Positions 25,004 to 36,081 of a stretch of 64,000 nt of DNA are shown here, in pieces. Numbering within the stretch: the first letter of the stretch is position 1; every line of letters starts with the position of its first letter. The notes under the pieces are model-generated. The model made no database searches and was not told the origin of the DNA. It worked only from the letters and a program-made list of their open reading frames with translations. The position numbers were made by a program, and so were the translations under genes. Source of the stretch: Microbacterium hydrocarbonoxydans (GTDB taxonomy: Bacteria; Actinomycetota; Actinomycetes; Actinomycetales; Microbacteriaceae); the NCBI RefSeq assembly GCF_011752045.1, contig NZ_JAAKXW010000005.1, forward strand, positions 434,001-498,000, written 5' to 3'.

Positions 25004-28000
25004 TCAACGACCGGAGGCGGCGAGAGCCTTCATGATGCGCTGCGGTGACACCGGCTGCGCGGTGCCGAGGCGCTGCGCGAACACGCTCACTCTGTACTCC
25101 TCGAGCAGCCAGCGGGTCTCCGCGAGCGCGGGGGCGGCATCGGCGGGCAGCGGGATCGCCCCTCCGGCATCCTCGTAGGCCTTCGCCATCCGCTCGAACT
25201 CGCTCATGCGCGACCGGTCCTTGCCCGGCTCGTTCGCCAGGGTCTTCAGGCGTTCGAGCATCCCATCGAGATATCGAGGGAGGTGGGCGAGGCGCTCGAC
25301 GCCGGTGGCGGAGACGAAACCGGGATGCAGGAGCCCGGCGAGCTGGGTGCGGATGTCGTTCAGCGGGCCGAGGAGGGCGAGCGAGTTCTGCGACTTGATG
25401 CCGCGCTCGACCTCGCGGGACTTTGTCAGGATCCGCGCCACGAGCGAGACGCAGGCGAACAGCTCGTCCACGAGCGCGGCGGAGACGGCGTCGCGCACGC
25501 GCTCGAACCCGGCCGCGGTGCGGACGATGCCGCCGGGGACGGTCCGCTCGATCACGGCGCGCGCGACGGCGGCGCGGCAGTCCTCGATCAGCGCCGCCGC
25601 ATTCTGGTACGGCGAGGCCGCGAGTGCGAGCTTCTCCTGGCTGGTGAGGTGCTGCTGCACGTACGACGAGGGGGAGGGCACCGCGAGCAGCACGAGGCGC
25701 AGCACGCCCTCGCGGGTCGCCGCGGCTGCGGCATCCGCCGTCGCCTCGACCCGCACCGAGACCGTCTTGCCCTGATCGACGATCGCCGGATAGCCGCGCA
25801 CGACGCCGCCGGCGACGCGGGTGTCGAGCACCTCGGGCAGGTCTCCGAAGGTCCACGCGGTCAGCCCGTCCTGCTCGATGCTCGTCATCGGGGCGGCTGC
25901 GGGAGTCTGCGATCCCGGTCGCGGCATCGCCGGCGCGGCGACGGACCGGGCGACGCTGCTGCGCGCCCGGCCGGCGAGCTGCGCCTGCAGGGCTGCGAGG
26001 TCGCGGTCGGATCCGGCGACGCGCCCGCGCTCGTCGACGGCGCGGAAGTTCATGCGCAGGTGCGCGGGCACCCGCTCGTCCTCGAAGTCGGCGGCGGTGA
26101 CCAGCTGGTTGGCGAGCGGCTGGATGAGCCGGGCCAGCGCCTCCTTGAGGGAGCGCTGCGGCACCCCGCCATGCGACTCGGGGCCGTCGCCGGCGAGCTC
26201 GGCTCCGAACTTCTCGGCCCAGTCGGCGGCGGGGACGACGTGCCTGCGGATCGCCTTCGGCAGGGCGCGGAGGAGTCCCGTGATGAGCTCGGCGCGCAGG
26301 CCCGGGACCTGCCAGTCGAAGCCGCGGTCCTCGATCTGTGCGAGCAGGGCGAGCGGGATGACGACGCTGACGCCGTCATCGGCCGCGCCCGGCTCGAAGC
26401 GGTAGGCGAGTCCCAGCACCTGATCGCCCTGCGTCCAGCGCGTCGGGAACTCGCTCTGGTCCGCCCGGCTGTCGTCGTCGAGAAGGTCGCTCTCGCGCAT
26501 GACGAGCAGCTTCGGCGTCTTCGCGAGGGCGTCGCGCCACCACCTCTCGAAGGAGCGCACGTCGAAGACGTCGGCGGGGATGCGCTCGTCGTAGAACCGG
26601 AACACGGCCTCGTCGCCGGCGAGGATGTCGCGACGGCGCTCCCGCTCCTCGAGCTTCTCGAGGCGCCGGCGGAGCTCGGCGTTGCTGCGCCAGAACGCGC
26701 TGACCCTCTTGTCGATGCGCGAGGGGTCCCACTCGCCCTCGACGAGGGCGTGGCGCACGAACAGCTCGCGCGAGGCGGCGCGATCGATGCGCGCGAACTG
26801 CACGCGGCGGCGCGGGATGATCTCCACGCCGAACAGGGTCACCTTCTCGTAGGCGACGGCGGCGCCGGCATCCTTCGACCAGTGCGGCTCCGTGACCTGG
26901 CGCTTGGCGAGGTCTCCGGCGAGGGCCTCCGCCCAGGCGGGGTCGATGGCGGCGACCGTGCGCGCGTAGGTGCGGGAGGTCTCCACGATCTCGGCCGCCA
27001 TGACGGCCTGCGGGCTCTTCTTCCGCAGGCCGGAGCCGGGGAAGATCGAGAAGCGGATGCCGCGCGCGCCGCGGTACTCGGCTGCCCGCTTCTTCTTCGG
27101 GTCGAGCCCCTTGCCTGTGTTGCGCTCGTCGAGGATGCCGATCTGGGAGAGCAGGCCCGAGAGCAGCGCCCTGTGGATCGCGTCCGGATCCGCGGTGCCG
27201 GTGCCGTCCGGCGTCTTCACGAGGGAGCGCAGTTGGCGGTGCACGTCGAACCACTCGCGCACCCGCACGTAGTTCAGATGCTCGGAGCGGCAGAGGCGGC
27301 GGAAGGCGCTGGAGCCGAGCTCGCGCTGCTTCTCGCGGAGGTGGTTCCACAGGTTCAGGATCGACAGGAAGTCGCTCGTCGGGTCCGCGAAGCGGGCGTG
27401 CATCCGGTCGGCCTCATCGCGCACGCTCTGCGGCGCGTCCTGCGACGGACGCTCCCTGACGTCCTGGATGGACAGCCCTGCGACGATGGCGAGCACGTCG
27501 CGCGCCACGTCGGTCCTGCTCGCCTCGATGAGCATCCGGGCGAAGCGGGGGTCGATGGGGATGCGCGAGATGTCCCGGCCCACACGGGTGAGGCGCGGGG
27601 CGTCGCCGGAGCCCGACACGGCGCCGAGTTCGGTGAGCAGGTCGAGCGCCGCCTTCACGCCACGGGAGTCCGGCGGGGTGAGGAACGGGAAGGCGGTGAT
27701 GTCGCCGAACCCGAGCGACAGCATCTGCAGGATCACCGAGGCGAGCGACGTGCGCAGGATCTCCGGTTCGGTGAACTCGGCCCGCTTCTCGAAGTCCTCC
27801 TCGCTGTACAGACGGATCGCGATGCCCTCGCTGGTGCGGCCGGCGCGGCCGGAGCGCTGGTTCGCCGACGCCTGCGAGATCGCCTCGATCGGCAGGCGCT
27901 GCACCTTGGAGCGATTGCTGTAGCGCGAGATGCGCGCCGTGCCGGTGTCGATCACATAGCGGATGCCGGGCACGGTGAGACTCGTCTCGGCGACGTTCGT

Positions 28001-28861
28001 GGCGAGCACGACCCGCCGGCGGACTCCGGCGACCGTGCTGCGCTCGAACACGCGGTGCTGCTCGGCGGCGGACAGGCGCCCGTACAGCGGCAGCACCTCG
28101 GTGGGGGAGCGGTCCTTCGCGTATGCGCCGCGCACGGCATCCGCCGCGTCGCGGATCTCGGCCTCGCCGGGGAGGAACACGAGCACGTCCCCCGGAGCCT
28201 CGCGGTCGAGCTCGCGGAGCGCAGCGACGATCTCCGTGACCTCGTCCTCGTCCTCGTCGGTCTGCGGCCGGTACCGGATCTCCACCGGATACGTGCGCCC
28301 CGAGACCTCGATGATCGGCGCCGGCGTGCCGTCGGCCCCGGCGAAGTGCTTCGCGAAGCTCTCCGGGTCGATGGTCGCCGAGGTGATGATCACCTTGAGG
28401 TCGGGGCGCTCGGGGAGGATGCGGGCGAGGTAGCCGAGGAGGAAGTCGACGTTGAGGGACCGCTCGTGCGCCTCGTCGATGATGATCGTGTCGTAGCGCT
28501 TCAGCAGCCGGTCGCGGTGGATCTCGTTGAGCAGGATGCCGTCGGTCATCAGCGCGATGCGCGTGTCGTCCGACACCTTGTCGGTGAAGCGCACCTTGTA
28601 GCCGACGACGCTGCCGAGCTCGACCTGCAGCTCCTCCGCGACGCGCTCCGCGATGGTGCGGGCGGCGAGCCGGCGCGGCTGGGTGTGCGCGATGCGCTCC
28701 CTGCCCAGGTCCAGGCAGATCTTCGGCAGCTGCGTGGTCTTGCCGGAGCCCGTCGCACCGGCGACGATGACGACCTGGTGGTCGCGGATGGCGTCGGCGA
28801 TCTCCTCCCTGGCAGCGCTGACGGGCAGCTCCGGGGGATAGGAGATCACGGGGGAGGACAT
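25004..28861 (-). CDS. hrpA: ATP-dependent RNA helicase HrpA (DEAH box)
   Basis: 1285-residue DEAH/RHA helicase. Walker A GATGSGKTTQLP (Lys41), HTQPRRLAART, DEAH at 129-132 (IIIDEAHERSLNVDFLLGYL), SATIDP, VLATNVAETSLTVPGIRYVIDTG and QRSGRAGRTSEG (motif VI), then helicase-associated/OB domain and the long C-terminal DUF3418 region. Bacterial HrpA acts on mRNA and stalled ribosomes. Length matches full-size HrpA (about 1300). TACGAT (28870-28875) lies 8 nt from the ATG, one half of a mirrored divergent promoter with the gene at 28906. Confidence 0.96.
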   Translation of the reverse strand: MSSPVISYPPELPVSAAREEIADAIRDHQVVIVAGATGSGKTTQLPKICLDLGRERIAHTQPRRLAARTIAERVAEELQVELGSVVGYKVRFTDKVSDDTRIALMTDGILLNEIHRDRLLKRYDTIIIDEAHERSLNVDFLLGYLARILPERPDLKVIITSATIDPESFAKHFAGADGTPAPIIEVSGRTYPVEIRYRPQTDEDEDEVTEIVAALRELDREAPGDVLVFLPGEAEIRDAADAVRGAYAKDRSPTEVLPLYGRLSAAEQHRVFERSTVAGVRRRVVLATNVAETSLTVPGIRYVIDTGTARISRYSNRSKVQRLPIEAISQASANQRSGRAGRTSEGIAIRLYSEEDFEKRAEFTEPEILRTSLASVILQMLSLGFGDITAFPFLTPPDSRGVKAALDLLTELGAVSGSGDAPRLTRVGRDISRIPIDPRFARMLIEASRTDVARDVLAIVAGLSIQDVRERPSQDAPQSVRDEADRMHARFADPTSDFLSILNLWNHLREKQRELGSSAFRRLCRSEHLNYVRVREWFDVHRQLRSLVKTPDGTGTADPDAIHRALLSGLLSQIGILDERNTGKGLDPKKKRAAEYRGARGIRFSIFPGSGLRKKSPQAVMAAEIVETSRTYARTVAAIDPAWAEALAGDLAKRQVTEPHWSKDAGAAVAYEKVTLFGVEIIPRRRVQFARIDRAASRELFVRHALVEGEWDPSRIDKRVSAFWRSNAELRRRLEKLEERERRRDILAGDEAVFRFYDERIPADVFDVRSFERWWRDALAKTPKLLVMRESDLLDDDSRADQSEFPTRWTQGDQVLGLAYRFEPGAADDGVSVVIPLALLAQIEDRGFDWQVPGLRAELITGLLRALPKAIRRHVVPAADWAEKFGAELAGDGPESHGGVPQRSLKEALARLIQPLANQLVTAADFEDERVPAHLRMNFRAVDERGRVAGSDRDLAALQAQLAGRARSSVARSVAAPAMPRPGSQTPAAAPMTSIEQDGLTAWTFGDLPEVLDTRVAGGVVRGYPAIVDQGKTVSVRVEATADAAAAATREGVLRLVLLAVPSPSSYVQQHLTSQEKLALAASPYQNAAALIEDCRAAVARAVIERTVPGGIVRTAAGFERVRDAVSAALVDELFACVSLVARILTKSREVERGIKSQNSLALLGPLNDIRTQLAGLLHPGFVSATGVERLAHLPRYLDGMLERLKTLANEPGKDRSRMSEFERMAKAYEDAGGAIPLPADAAPALAETRWLLEEYRVSVFAQRLGTAQPVSPQRIMKALAASGR

Positions 28862-28869
28862 AGCCCTCC

Positions 28870-28898
28870 ATCGTATGCCGGGAACGACCGCCTACGAT
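28870..28898. promoter_or_regulatory. divergent pair of leaderless -10 boxes (hrpA / DUF418-like gene)
   Basis: TACGAT reads leftward at 28875-28870 and rightward at 28893-28898. They sit 8 and 7 nt from the start codons of hrpA (28861) and the membrane acyltransferase gene (28906). The whole divergent intergenic region is only 44 bp, so the -35 region of each must overlap the other promoter. Confidence 0.6.
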
Positions 28899-28905
28899 TC
28901 ATCGG

Positions 28906-30887
<1,982 letters not shown>

Positions 30888-30924
30888 GGACCTCGGCCGA
30901 GGCGCCCAGGCGTAGCGTGAGGGC

Positions 30925-32727
30925 ATGACCAACAGGCTCGCCGGCACCCTCAGCCCCTACCTGCGGGCGCACGCCGGCAACCCCGTCGACTGGTACCCCT
31001 GGGGCCCGGAGGCGTTCGCCGAGGCGCAGCGTCGCGACGTGCCGCTGGTGATCTCGATCGGGTACTCGACATGCCACTGGTGCCACGTGATGGCCAGGGA
31101 GTCGTTCTCCGACCCTGCGACGGCGGCGCTGATGAACGAGGGCTTCGTCGCCGTGAAGGTCGACCGGGAGGAGCATCCCGACGTCGACGGCGCCTACATG
31201 GCCGCCGCTTCGGCCTTCACGCAGAACCTGGGCTGGCCGCTCACCGTGTTCGCCACGCCGCGGGGTCGCGCCTTCTACGCCGGCACCTACTGGCCGCCGG
31301 AGCCGCATGCGCCGATGCCGTCGTTCCGGCAGGTGCTCGCGGCGGTCCAGGAGGCGTGGATCCTGCGGCGCGCACAGGCCGAGGAGTCGGCGGATGCCGT
31401 CGCCGACGCGCTCGCGCGCGCAGCGGCATCCGCCCCGTCCGCCCTCCCGGACGAGGACGCCCTCGTCCGCGCGGTCGACGCCATCGCCGCCCGCGAGGAT
31501 CGGCTGTTCGGCGGATTCGGCGGTGCGCCGAAATTCCCCGTGGCGACCACCCTGCAGCTGCTGCAGAGTCCGCTCGTGCGCCGTGCGGCTCCGGAAGCCT
31601 CCGCCTCCGCCCGGCGCGCGCTCATCGCCATGGCGGCATCCGAGCTGTGCGACGAGGACGGCGGCTTCTTCCGCTACGCCACGCAGCGCGACTGGAGCGT
31701 CCCGCACTACGAGCGGATGCTGACCGACAACGCTCAGCTGCTCGAGGTGGCCGTGGATGCGGGGGAGGACGCCGTCGCGCGAGGGATCGCGGGCTTCCTC
31801 CTCACGACGCTGCGGACGACCGGGGGCGGTTTCGGCGCCGCGCAGGATTCGGAGTCGTGGATCGACGGGGAGCGCAGCGAGGGCGGCTACTATCGCCGGC
31901 CCCTCGCGGCCCGCGCAGAACTGGAGCCGCCGGCCGTGGACGGGAAGGTCATCACCGGGTGGAACGGCCTCGCGGTGAGTGCGCTGGCCAGGGCCGGTGC
32001 CGCGCTCGGCGAACCGGCCTGGATCGATGCCGCCGCGAAGGCTGCCGCGCGGGTGCTGGCGACGAACCGGGAGGCCGACGGAAGGCTCGCGCGCGCCTCT
32101 CTCGACGGCGAGGCGTCGTCGGCGGTCGCCACGGCCGGCGACCACGCGCTGCTGGCCGGAGGCCTGTTCGCGCTCGCCGCCGCCACGGGCGATGCCTCCT
32201 GGGCGGAACGGGGCAGGATGCTGCTCGACGCGGCGCTGGCCGGAGTGGGCGGCGACCCGCAGCTCGCCGCTCTCGGCATCCCGCCCGCACCGGATCACAC
32301 CGACGGCGACCTTCCGTCCGATGATGCTGCGGTCGCGCAGGCCGCGCTCACCGCGTGGCGGCTGGGCGCCGGGGATCGGTACCGGGAGGCCGCCGCCGCC
32401 GCGGCGGAGCGACTCGCCGCCCGCGCGCTCGAGCAGCCGTTCGCGCACGGCAGCATCCTCCGCGTGGCCGCGGGCCTCGCCGAGCCGCCGCGACAGCTCG
32501 TCGTGGTCACGGAATCCCCCGACGGGGAGCTCGCGCGGGCCGCGCGGCGCGCGGACGCCGATGTGGTCGCCGTGCTCACGCCGGCGCAGGCACGCGCGTT
32601 CGCGGCGGCCGGATTCGAGCTCTTCGAGGCCAAGGGCGACGTCGACGGCGAGCGCGCCTACGACTGCCGGGCGTTCGTGTGCCGGCTGCCGGTGAGCGAT
32701 CCCGCCGGGGTGAGCGCAGCGCGCTGA
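30925..32727 (+). CDS. DUF255 thioredoxin-like protein (YyaL/SPATA20 family)
   Basis: 600 residues. The N-terminal thioredoxin-like DUF255 domain has Cys50-His-Trp-Cys53 ([11 protein letters not shown]) and [10 protein letters not shown]; an (alpha/alpha)6 six-hairpin glycosidase-like domain follows ([62 protein letters not shown]). Length is a little shorter than the usual 650-700. The biochemical activity of the family is not established. TAGCGT lies 6 nt upstream of the ATG. Its stop is 3 nt from that of the convergent small gene. Confidence 0.93.
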   Translation: MTNRLAGTLSPYLRAHAGNPVDWYPWGPEAFAEAQRRDVPLVISIGYSTCHWCHVMARESFSDPATAALMNEGFVAVKVDREEHPDVDGAYMAAASAFTQNLGWPLTVFATPRGRAFYAGTYWPPEPHAPMPSFRQVLAAVQEAWILRRAQAEESADAVADALARAAASAPSALPDEDALVRAVDAIAAREDRLFGGFGGAPKFPVATTLQLLQSPLVRRAAPEASASARRALIAMAASELCDEDGGFFRYATQRDWSVPHYERMLTDNAQLLEVAVDAGEDAVARGIAGFLLTTLRTTGGGFGAAQDSESWIDGERSEGGYYRRPLAARAELEPPAVDGKVITGWNGLAVSALARAGAALGEPAWIDAAAKAAARVLATNREADGRLARASLDGEASSAVATAGDHALLAGGLFALAAATGDASWAERGRMLLDAALAGVGGDPQLAALGIPPAPDHTDGDLPSDDAAVAQAALTAWRLGAGDRYREAAAAAAERLAARALEQPFAHGSILRVAAGLAEPPRQLVVVTESPDGELARAARRADADVVAVLTPAQARAFAAAGFELFEAKGDVDGERAYDCRAFVCRLPVSDPAGVSAAR

Positions 32728-32730
32728 GTC

Positions 32731-32949
32731 TCAGCGGGCGTTCCGCGGATGCCGTGCGGCCGTGCGCTCATTCCCGCGCCGGTAGTTCCCGGTGACCCTC
32801 GCCATGAGCAGCTGCGGATCGCCGTGCTCGACCTGCTCGAGGAAGTCGGCGGCCCTGACGCCGCGGAGCACCGTCGCCGTGCGTCCGTGATGGCGGATGA
32901 CGACCTCGTCTCCGCGCACGTCGAACTCGAAGCCGGCCGGGGAACCCAT
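32731..32949 (-). CDS. small conserved-looking protein of unknown function
   Basis: 72 residues from ATG 32949: MGSPAGFEFDVRGDEVVIRHHGRTATVLRG, then ADFLEQVEHGDPQLLMARVTGNYRRGNERTA and a basic tail. The N-terminal half looks like a small beta-rich module; the C-terminal half is basic and perhaps nucleic-acid binding. TATCAT (32956-32961) sits 6 nt upstream, which supports this start over an ATG 45 nt further upstream. I recognise the general pattern of short actinobacterial proteins but no named function. Confidence 0.7.
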   Translation of the reverse strand: MGSPAGFEFDVRGDEVVIRHHGRTATVLRGVRAADFLEQVEHGDPQLLMARVTGNYRRGNERTAARHPRNAR

Positions 32950-32979
32950 GAGGCGATGATAACGACCTCTCAGGGAGTG

Positions 32980-33048
32980 CTGTGCAGTCTGCACAGTACA
33001 TGCTCGATCCGACCCGACCGACTGCGCGTGATGCGCACCGTTCGGTGC
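32980..33048. promoter_or_regulatory. two palindromes upstream of the aminotransferase operon
   Basis: CTGTGCAG-T-CTGCACAG is a perfect 17-bp palindrome at 32980-32996, and GCACCG-TT-CGGTGC is a perfect palindrome at 33035-33048. The second lies immediately upstream of the -35 element at 33054. The Lrp/AsnC protein encoded in the operon is a natural candidate to bind them. Confidence 0.5.
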
Positions 33049-33053
33049 ACCGT

Positions 33054-33083
33054 TTGCTCAGCCTCCGGCATCCGGTCTACCCT
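33054..33083 (+). promoter_or_regulatory. predicted promoter of the aminotransferase-permease-Lrp operon
   Basis: TTGCTC (33054-33059) and TACCCT (33078-33083) are separated by 18 nt. Transcription would begin near 33090, giving an untranslated leader of about 54 nt before the ATG at 33144. Confidence 0.5.
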
Positions 33084-33143
33084 GACTCGACAGCAGGCGG
33101 AGCACCCCGATCCGCTGCCGATCACAGCAAGGACGCTCTGACG

Positions 33144-34205
33144 ATGACTCTTCCCGCCCGCGCCGGACTCGATGCCGTTCCCGCCTACCGCCAGGGCCGC
33201 TCGGCGCCCGCCGGAGCCTCCAAGCTCTCGTCGAACGAGTCCCCGCACCCGCCGCTGCCCTCGGTGCTCCACGCGGTGCAGGAGCGTCTCGGCGGCATCA
33301 ACCGCTACCCCGACATGAGCGCGGCCGCGCTGCGTGCCGAGCTGGCCGCGCGCTACGAGGTCGATCCCGCGCTCGTCACCGTCGGCGCCGGGTCGGTGGA
33401 GCTCGCCGCCCAGCTCATCCACGCCGTCGCCGGCGAGGGCGACGAGGTGATGTTCGCCTGGCGCTCGTTCGAGGCGTACCCCTCGCTGGTGCGTATCGCC
33501 GGTGCCACCCCGGTGGCGGTGCCGCTGAACGCCGCGCACGCCCACGACCTCGACGCCATGCTCGCCGCGATCACGTCGCGCACGCGGCTGATCCTCGTCT
33601 GCAACCCGAACAACCCCACGGGAACGGTCGTGGGCGCCGAAGAGCTCGAGAGATTCGTCGCGGCGGTGCCGCAGGACATCCTCGTGGTGATCGACGAGGC
33701 CTACGTGCACTTCGACCGCACCGGAACATACGGCGCCGGGATCGAGCTGTTCCGCCGTCACCCGCACGTGGCCGTGCTGCACACGTTCTCGAAGGCGTAC
33801 GGACTCGCCGGCCTCCGCATCGGCTACGCGATCGCTCCCGCCGAGATCGCCGAGAACCAGCGCAAGGTCGCCGTGCCGTTCGGCGTCACCGACCTCGCGC
33901 AGACCGCCGCCAGGGCCTCTCTGGATGCCGAGGACGAGCTCGCCGTCCGCATCGAGGAGGTCGTCGCGCAGCGCGACCGTCTGCACTCCCTCCTCGTCGA
34001 CGCCGGCTGGCCGGCCGTGGCCTCCCAGGCGAACTTCGTCTGGGTCCCCGCAGGCGATCGCACCGAGGAGCTCGAGGAGCTGCTGAGCGCCGGCGGCGTG
34101 ATCGCCCGCGCGTTCCCCGGAGAGGGCGTGCGCATCTCCTCCGGGAGCATCGAAGACATCGACCGCGTCGCCGACGCACTGGTTCGCAAGGAGGCGACCG
34201 TATGA
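33144..34205 (+). CDS. histidinol-phosphate/aromatic aminotransferase-like PLP enzyme
   Basis: 353-residue class I/II aminotransferase closest to HisC and the actinobacterial HisC2/aromatic group. Motifs: KLSSNESPHPP, INRYPDMSAAALRAELAARY, GAGSVELAAQLIHA, NPNNPTGTVV, VVIDEAYVHF, HTFSKAYGLAGLRIGYAIA (the Lys is the PLP site) and a C-terminal RISSGSIEDIDRV. It heads an operon with an amino-acid permease and an Lrp regulator, so transamination of an imported amino acid is more likely than a role in His synthesis. Start ATG 33144, with AAGGA about 10 nt upstream. Its stop overlaps the next start (ATGA). Confidence 0.88.
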   Translation: MTLPARAGLDAVPAYRQGRSAPAGASKLSSNESPHPPLPSVLHAVQERLGGINRYPDMSAAALRAELAARYEVDPALVTVGAGSVELAAQLIHAVAGEGDEVMFAWRSFEAYPSLVRIAGATPVAVPLNAAHAHDLDAMLAAITSRTRLILVCNPNNPTGTVVGAEELERFVAAVPQDILVVIDEAYVHFDRTGTYGAGIELFRRHPHVAVLHTFSKAYGLAGLRIGYAIAPAEIAENQRKVAVPFGVTDLAQTAARASLDAEDELAVRIEEVVAQRDRLHSLLVDAGWPAVASQANFVWVPAGDRTEELEELLSAGGVIARAFPGEGVRISSGSIEDIDRVADALVRKEATV

Positions 34206-35599
34206 CCGGAACCGAGGTGCCCGTCACCACGACAACCACCAAGGGGCTGCACCCCGGCCTGACCCGCCGTCAGATCTCGATGATGGGACTCGGAGGCGCG
34301 ATCGGCGCCGGGCTCTTCGTCGGCTCCGGTCAGGCCATCAGCATCGCCGGCCCCGCCGTGCTCATCTCCTACCTCGTCGCCGGCGGCATCGTCGTGCTCG
34401 TGATGGCGATGCTCGCCGAGATGGTCGCCGCCCGCCCCAGCTCCGGCGCCTTCAGCTCCTACGCGCAGAAGGCGATGGGCCGCAGCGCCGGCAGCGCGGT
34501 GGGCTGGCTGTACTGGATCCAGCTCGTCGTCGTGATCGCCGCCGAGGCGACCGGCGCCGGCGGCATCGTGGCGAACTGGGTGCCCGGCATCCCCGCGTGG
34601 ATCTGGGTTCTCGTGTTCGTCGTCGCACTGACGGCCGTGAACCTGTTCGGCGTGCGCAACTACGGACGCTTCGAGTTCTGGTTCGCCGCGATCAAGGTCG
34701 CCGCGATCATCGCCTTCCTCGTCGTCGGCGCGTGCGCGATCGTCGGACTCATCCCCGGGGTGCCCGCGACCGGCGTGGGGAACATCACAGGCAACGGCGG
34801 CTTCGCCCCGCACGGCATCACCGGCATCGCCGCCGCGCTCCTCATCGTCGTGTTCGCGTTCGGCGGCACCGAGGTCGTCGCGATCGCGGCGGCGGAATCC
34901 GACGACCCCTCGCGCAACATCCGCCGCATCGTGCGCGAGGTCGTCGTGCGCATCCTCATCTTCTACGTCGGCTCGATCTTCGTGATCGTCGCCGTCCTGC
35001 CCTGGGACGACGAGGCGGTCAAGGCCGGTCCGTTCTCCGCCGTGCTGAACACGCTGAACGTGCCGGGCGTCGGCCTGGTGATGGACCTCATCGTCGTGAT
35101 CGCGCTGCTCTCCGCGATGAACGCGAACATCTACGGGGCTTCCCGCATGGCGTACTCGCTGGGGGAGCGCGGGCTCGCGCCGCTGACCGTCACGCGCACG
35201 AGCCCCAAGGGGGTGCCCTACGTCGCCGTGCTCGCCTCCGTGGCGTTCGGCTTCGTCACGGTCGGCCTGAACTGGGCGTTCCCCGACGTCGTCCTCCCGG
35301 CGCTCCTCAACGTGGTCGGCTCGACGCTGATCGTCATCTGGACGTCGACGGCGATCGCGCAGATCATCCTGCGCCGTCGCGCCGACCGCACCGGCGAGGC
35401 CATGCCGATGCGCATGTGGGGCTTCCCGTGGCTGTCCTGGCTCTGCCTCGCGCTGCTCGGCGTCGTGATCGCGCTCACGATGGTCGACCCAGGCGCGCGG
35501 GTGCAGCTGCTGCTCACCCTCGGCCTCACCGCCGTGCTGCTCGTGGTCGCGCGGCTCACCAGGGGCGCCTCCCGCCCCGGCGTCGTCCGCGAGCACTGA
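34202..35599 (+). CDS. amino acid permease (APC superfamily, GabP/aromatic-type)
   Basis: 465-residue, twelve-helix transporter. The N-terminal signature LTRRQISMMGLGGAIGAGLFVGSGQAISIAGPAVLISY is typical of the amino acid transporter family 2.A.3.1; GAFSSYAQKAMGR and GGTEVVAIAAAESDDPSRNIRR are also characteristic. The operon context with an aminotransferase and an Lrp/AsnC regulator points to uptake of an aromatic or branched amino acid or histidine; the exact substrate cannot be deduced. Translationally coupled to the previous gene. Confidence 0.92.
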   Translation: MTGTEVPVTTTTTKGLHPGLTRRQISMMGLGGAIGAGLFVGSGQAISIAGPAVLISYLVAGGIVVLVMAMLAEMVAARPSSGAFSSYAQKAMGRSAGSAVGWLYWIQLVVVIAAEATGAGGIVANWVPGIPAWIWVLVFVVALTAVNLFGVRNYGRFEFWFAAIKVAAIIAFLVVGACAIVGLIPGVPATGVGNITGNGGFAPHGITGIAAALLIVVFAFGGTEVVAIAAAESDDPSRNIRRIVREVVVRILIFYVGSIFVIVAVLPWDDEAVKAGPFSAVLNTLNVPGVGLVMDLIVVIALLSAMNANIYGASRMAYSLGERGLAPLTVTRTSPKGVPYVAVLASVAFGFVTVGLNWAFPDVVLPALLNVVGSTLIVIWTSTAIAQIILRRRADRTGEAMPMRMWGFPWLSWLCLALLGVVIALTMVDPGARVQLLLTLGLTAVLLVVARLTRGASRPGVVREH

Positions 35600-35600
35600 C

Positions 35601-36080
35601 ATGCGCATCGATCGCCTCGACGCCGCGCTCATCCGGCTCCTCACGGAGTCGCCGCAGCTGCCGCTGCTGGAGTGCGCGCGGCGTCTCGGCGTCGCCCGCG
35701 GCACGGTGACGAGCCGGCTCGCACGGCTGCACGAGGGCGGGGTGATCGAGGCGATCGTTCCGCGCGTCGACCCCGCCGGCTTCGGCTACGGCGTCGTGGC
35801 CTTCTGCCTGGTCGAGATCGATCAGAAGGTCGGCCACGACGACGTCGCCGGGGCGCTGGCCGACGCCGTACCGGAGATCGTCGACATGCACACGGTCACC
35901 GGCGCCAGCGACATGCAGCTTCGGCTGGTGGCGCGGGACGCCGCGCAGCTGCAGGAGGTCCTCGACCGGGTGGCGCTGGTGCCGGGAGTCGCCAGGACCG
36001 CGTCCTCCATCGCGATGCGCACGCATCTCTCCGGGCGCATCCTCCCACTCGTCGAGAACGTCGCGGGAGACGCGGGCTGA
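35601..36080 (+). CDS. Lrp/AsnC-family transcriptional regulator
   Basis: 159 residues: N-terminal winged HTH (RIDRLDAALIRLLTESPQLPLLECARRLGVARGTVTSRLARLHEGGVI) followed by a RAM/ACT ligand-sensing domain (GVVAFCLVEIDQKVGHDDVAGALADAVPEIVDMHTVTGASDMQLRLVA). It begins 1 nt after the permease stop and is probably co-transcribed; the effector would be the amino acid imported by the permease. The palindromes at 32980-33048 are plausible targets. Only one nucleotide separates its stop from that of the convergent pmt. Confidence 0.92.
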   Translation: MRIDRLDAALIRLLTESPQLPLLECARRLGVARGTVTSRLARLHEGGVIEAIVPRVDPAGFGYGVVAFCLVEIDQKVGHDDVAGALADAVPEIVDMHTVTGASDMQLRLVARDAAQLQEVLDRVALVPGVARTASSIAMRTHLSGRILPLVENVAGDAG

Positions 36081-36081
36081 C

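Noticed and set aside
25004..28861. Very long antisense frames opposite hrpA and other large genes
   Set aside because: They are low-information Arg/Ala/Gly-rich translations without domains, expected opposite high-GC genes with strong third-position bias.
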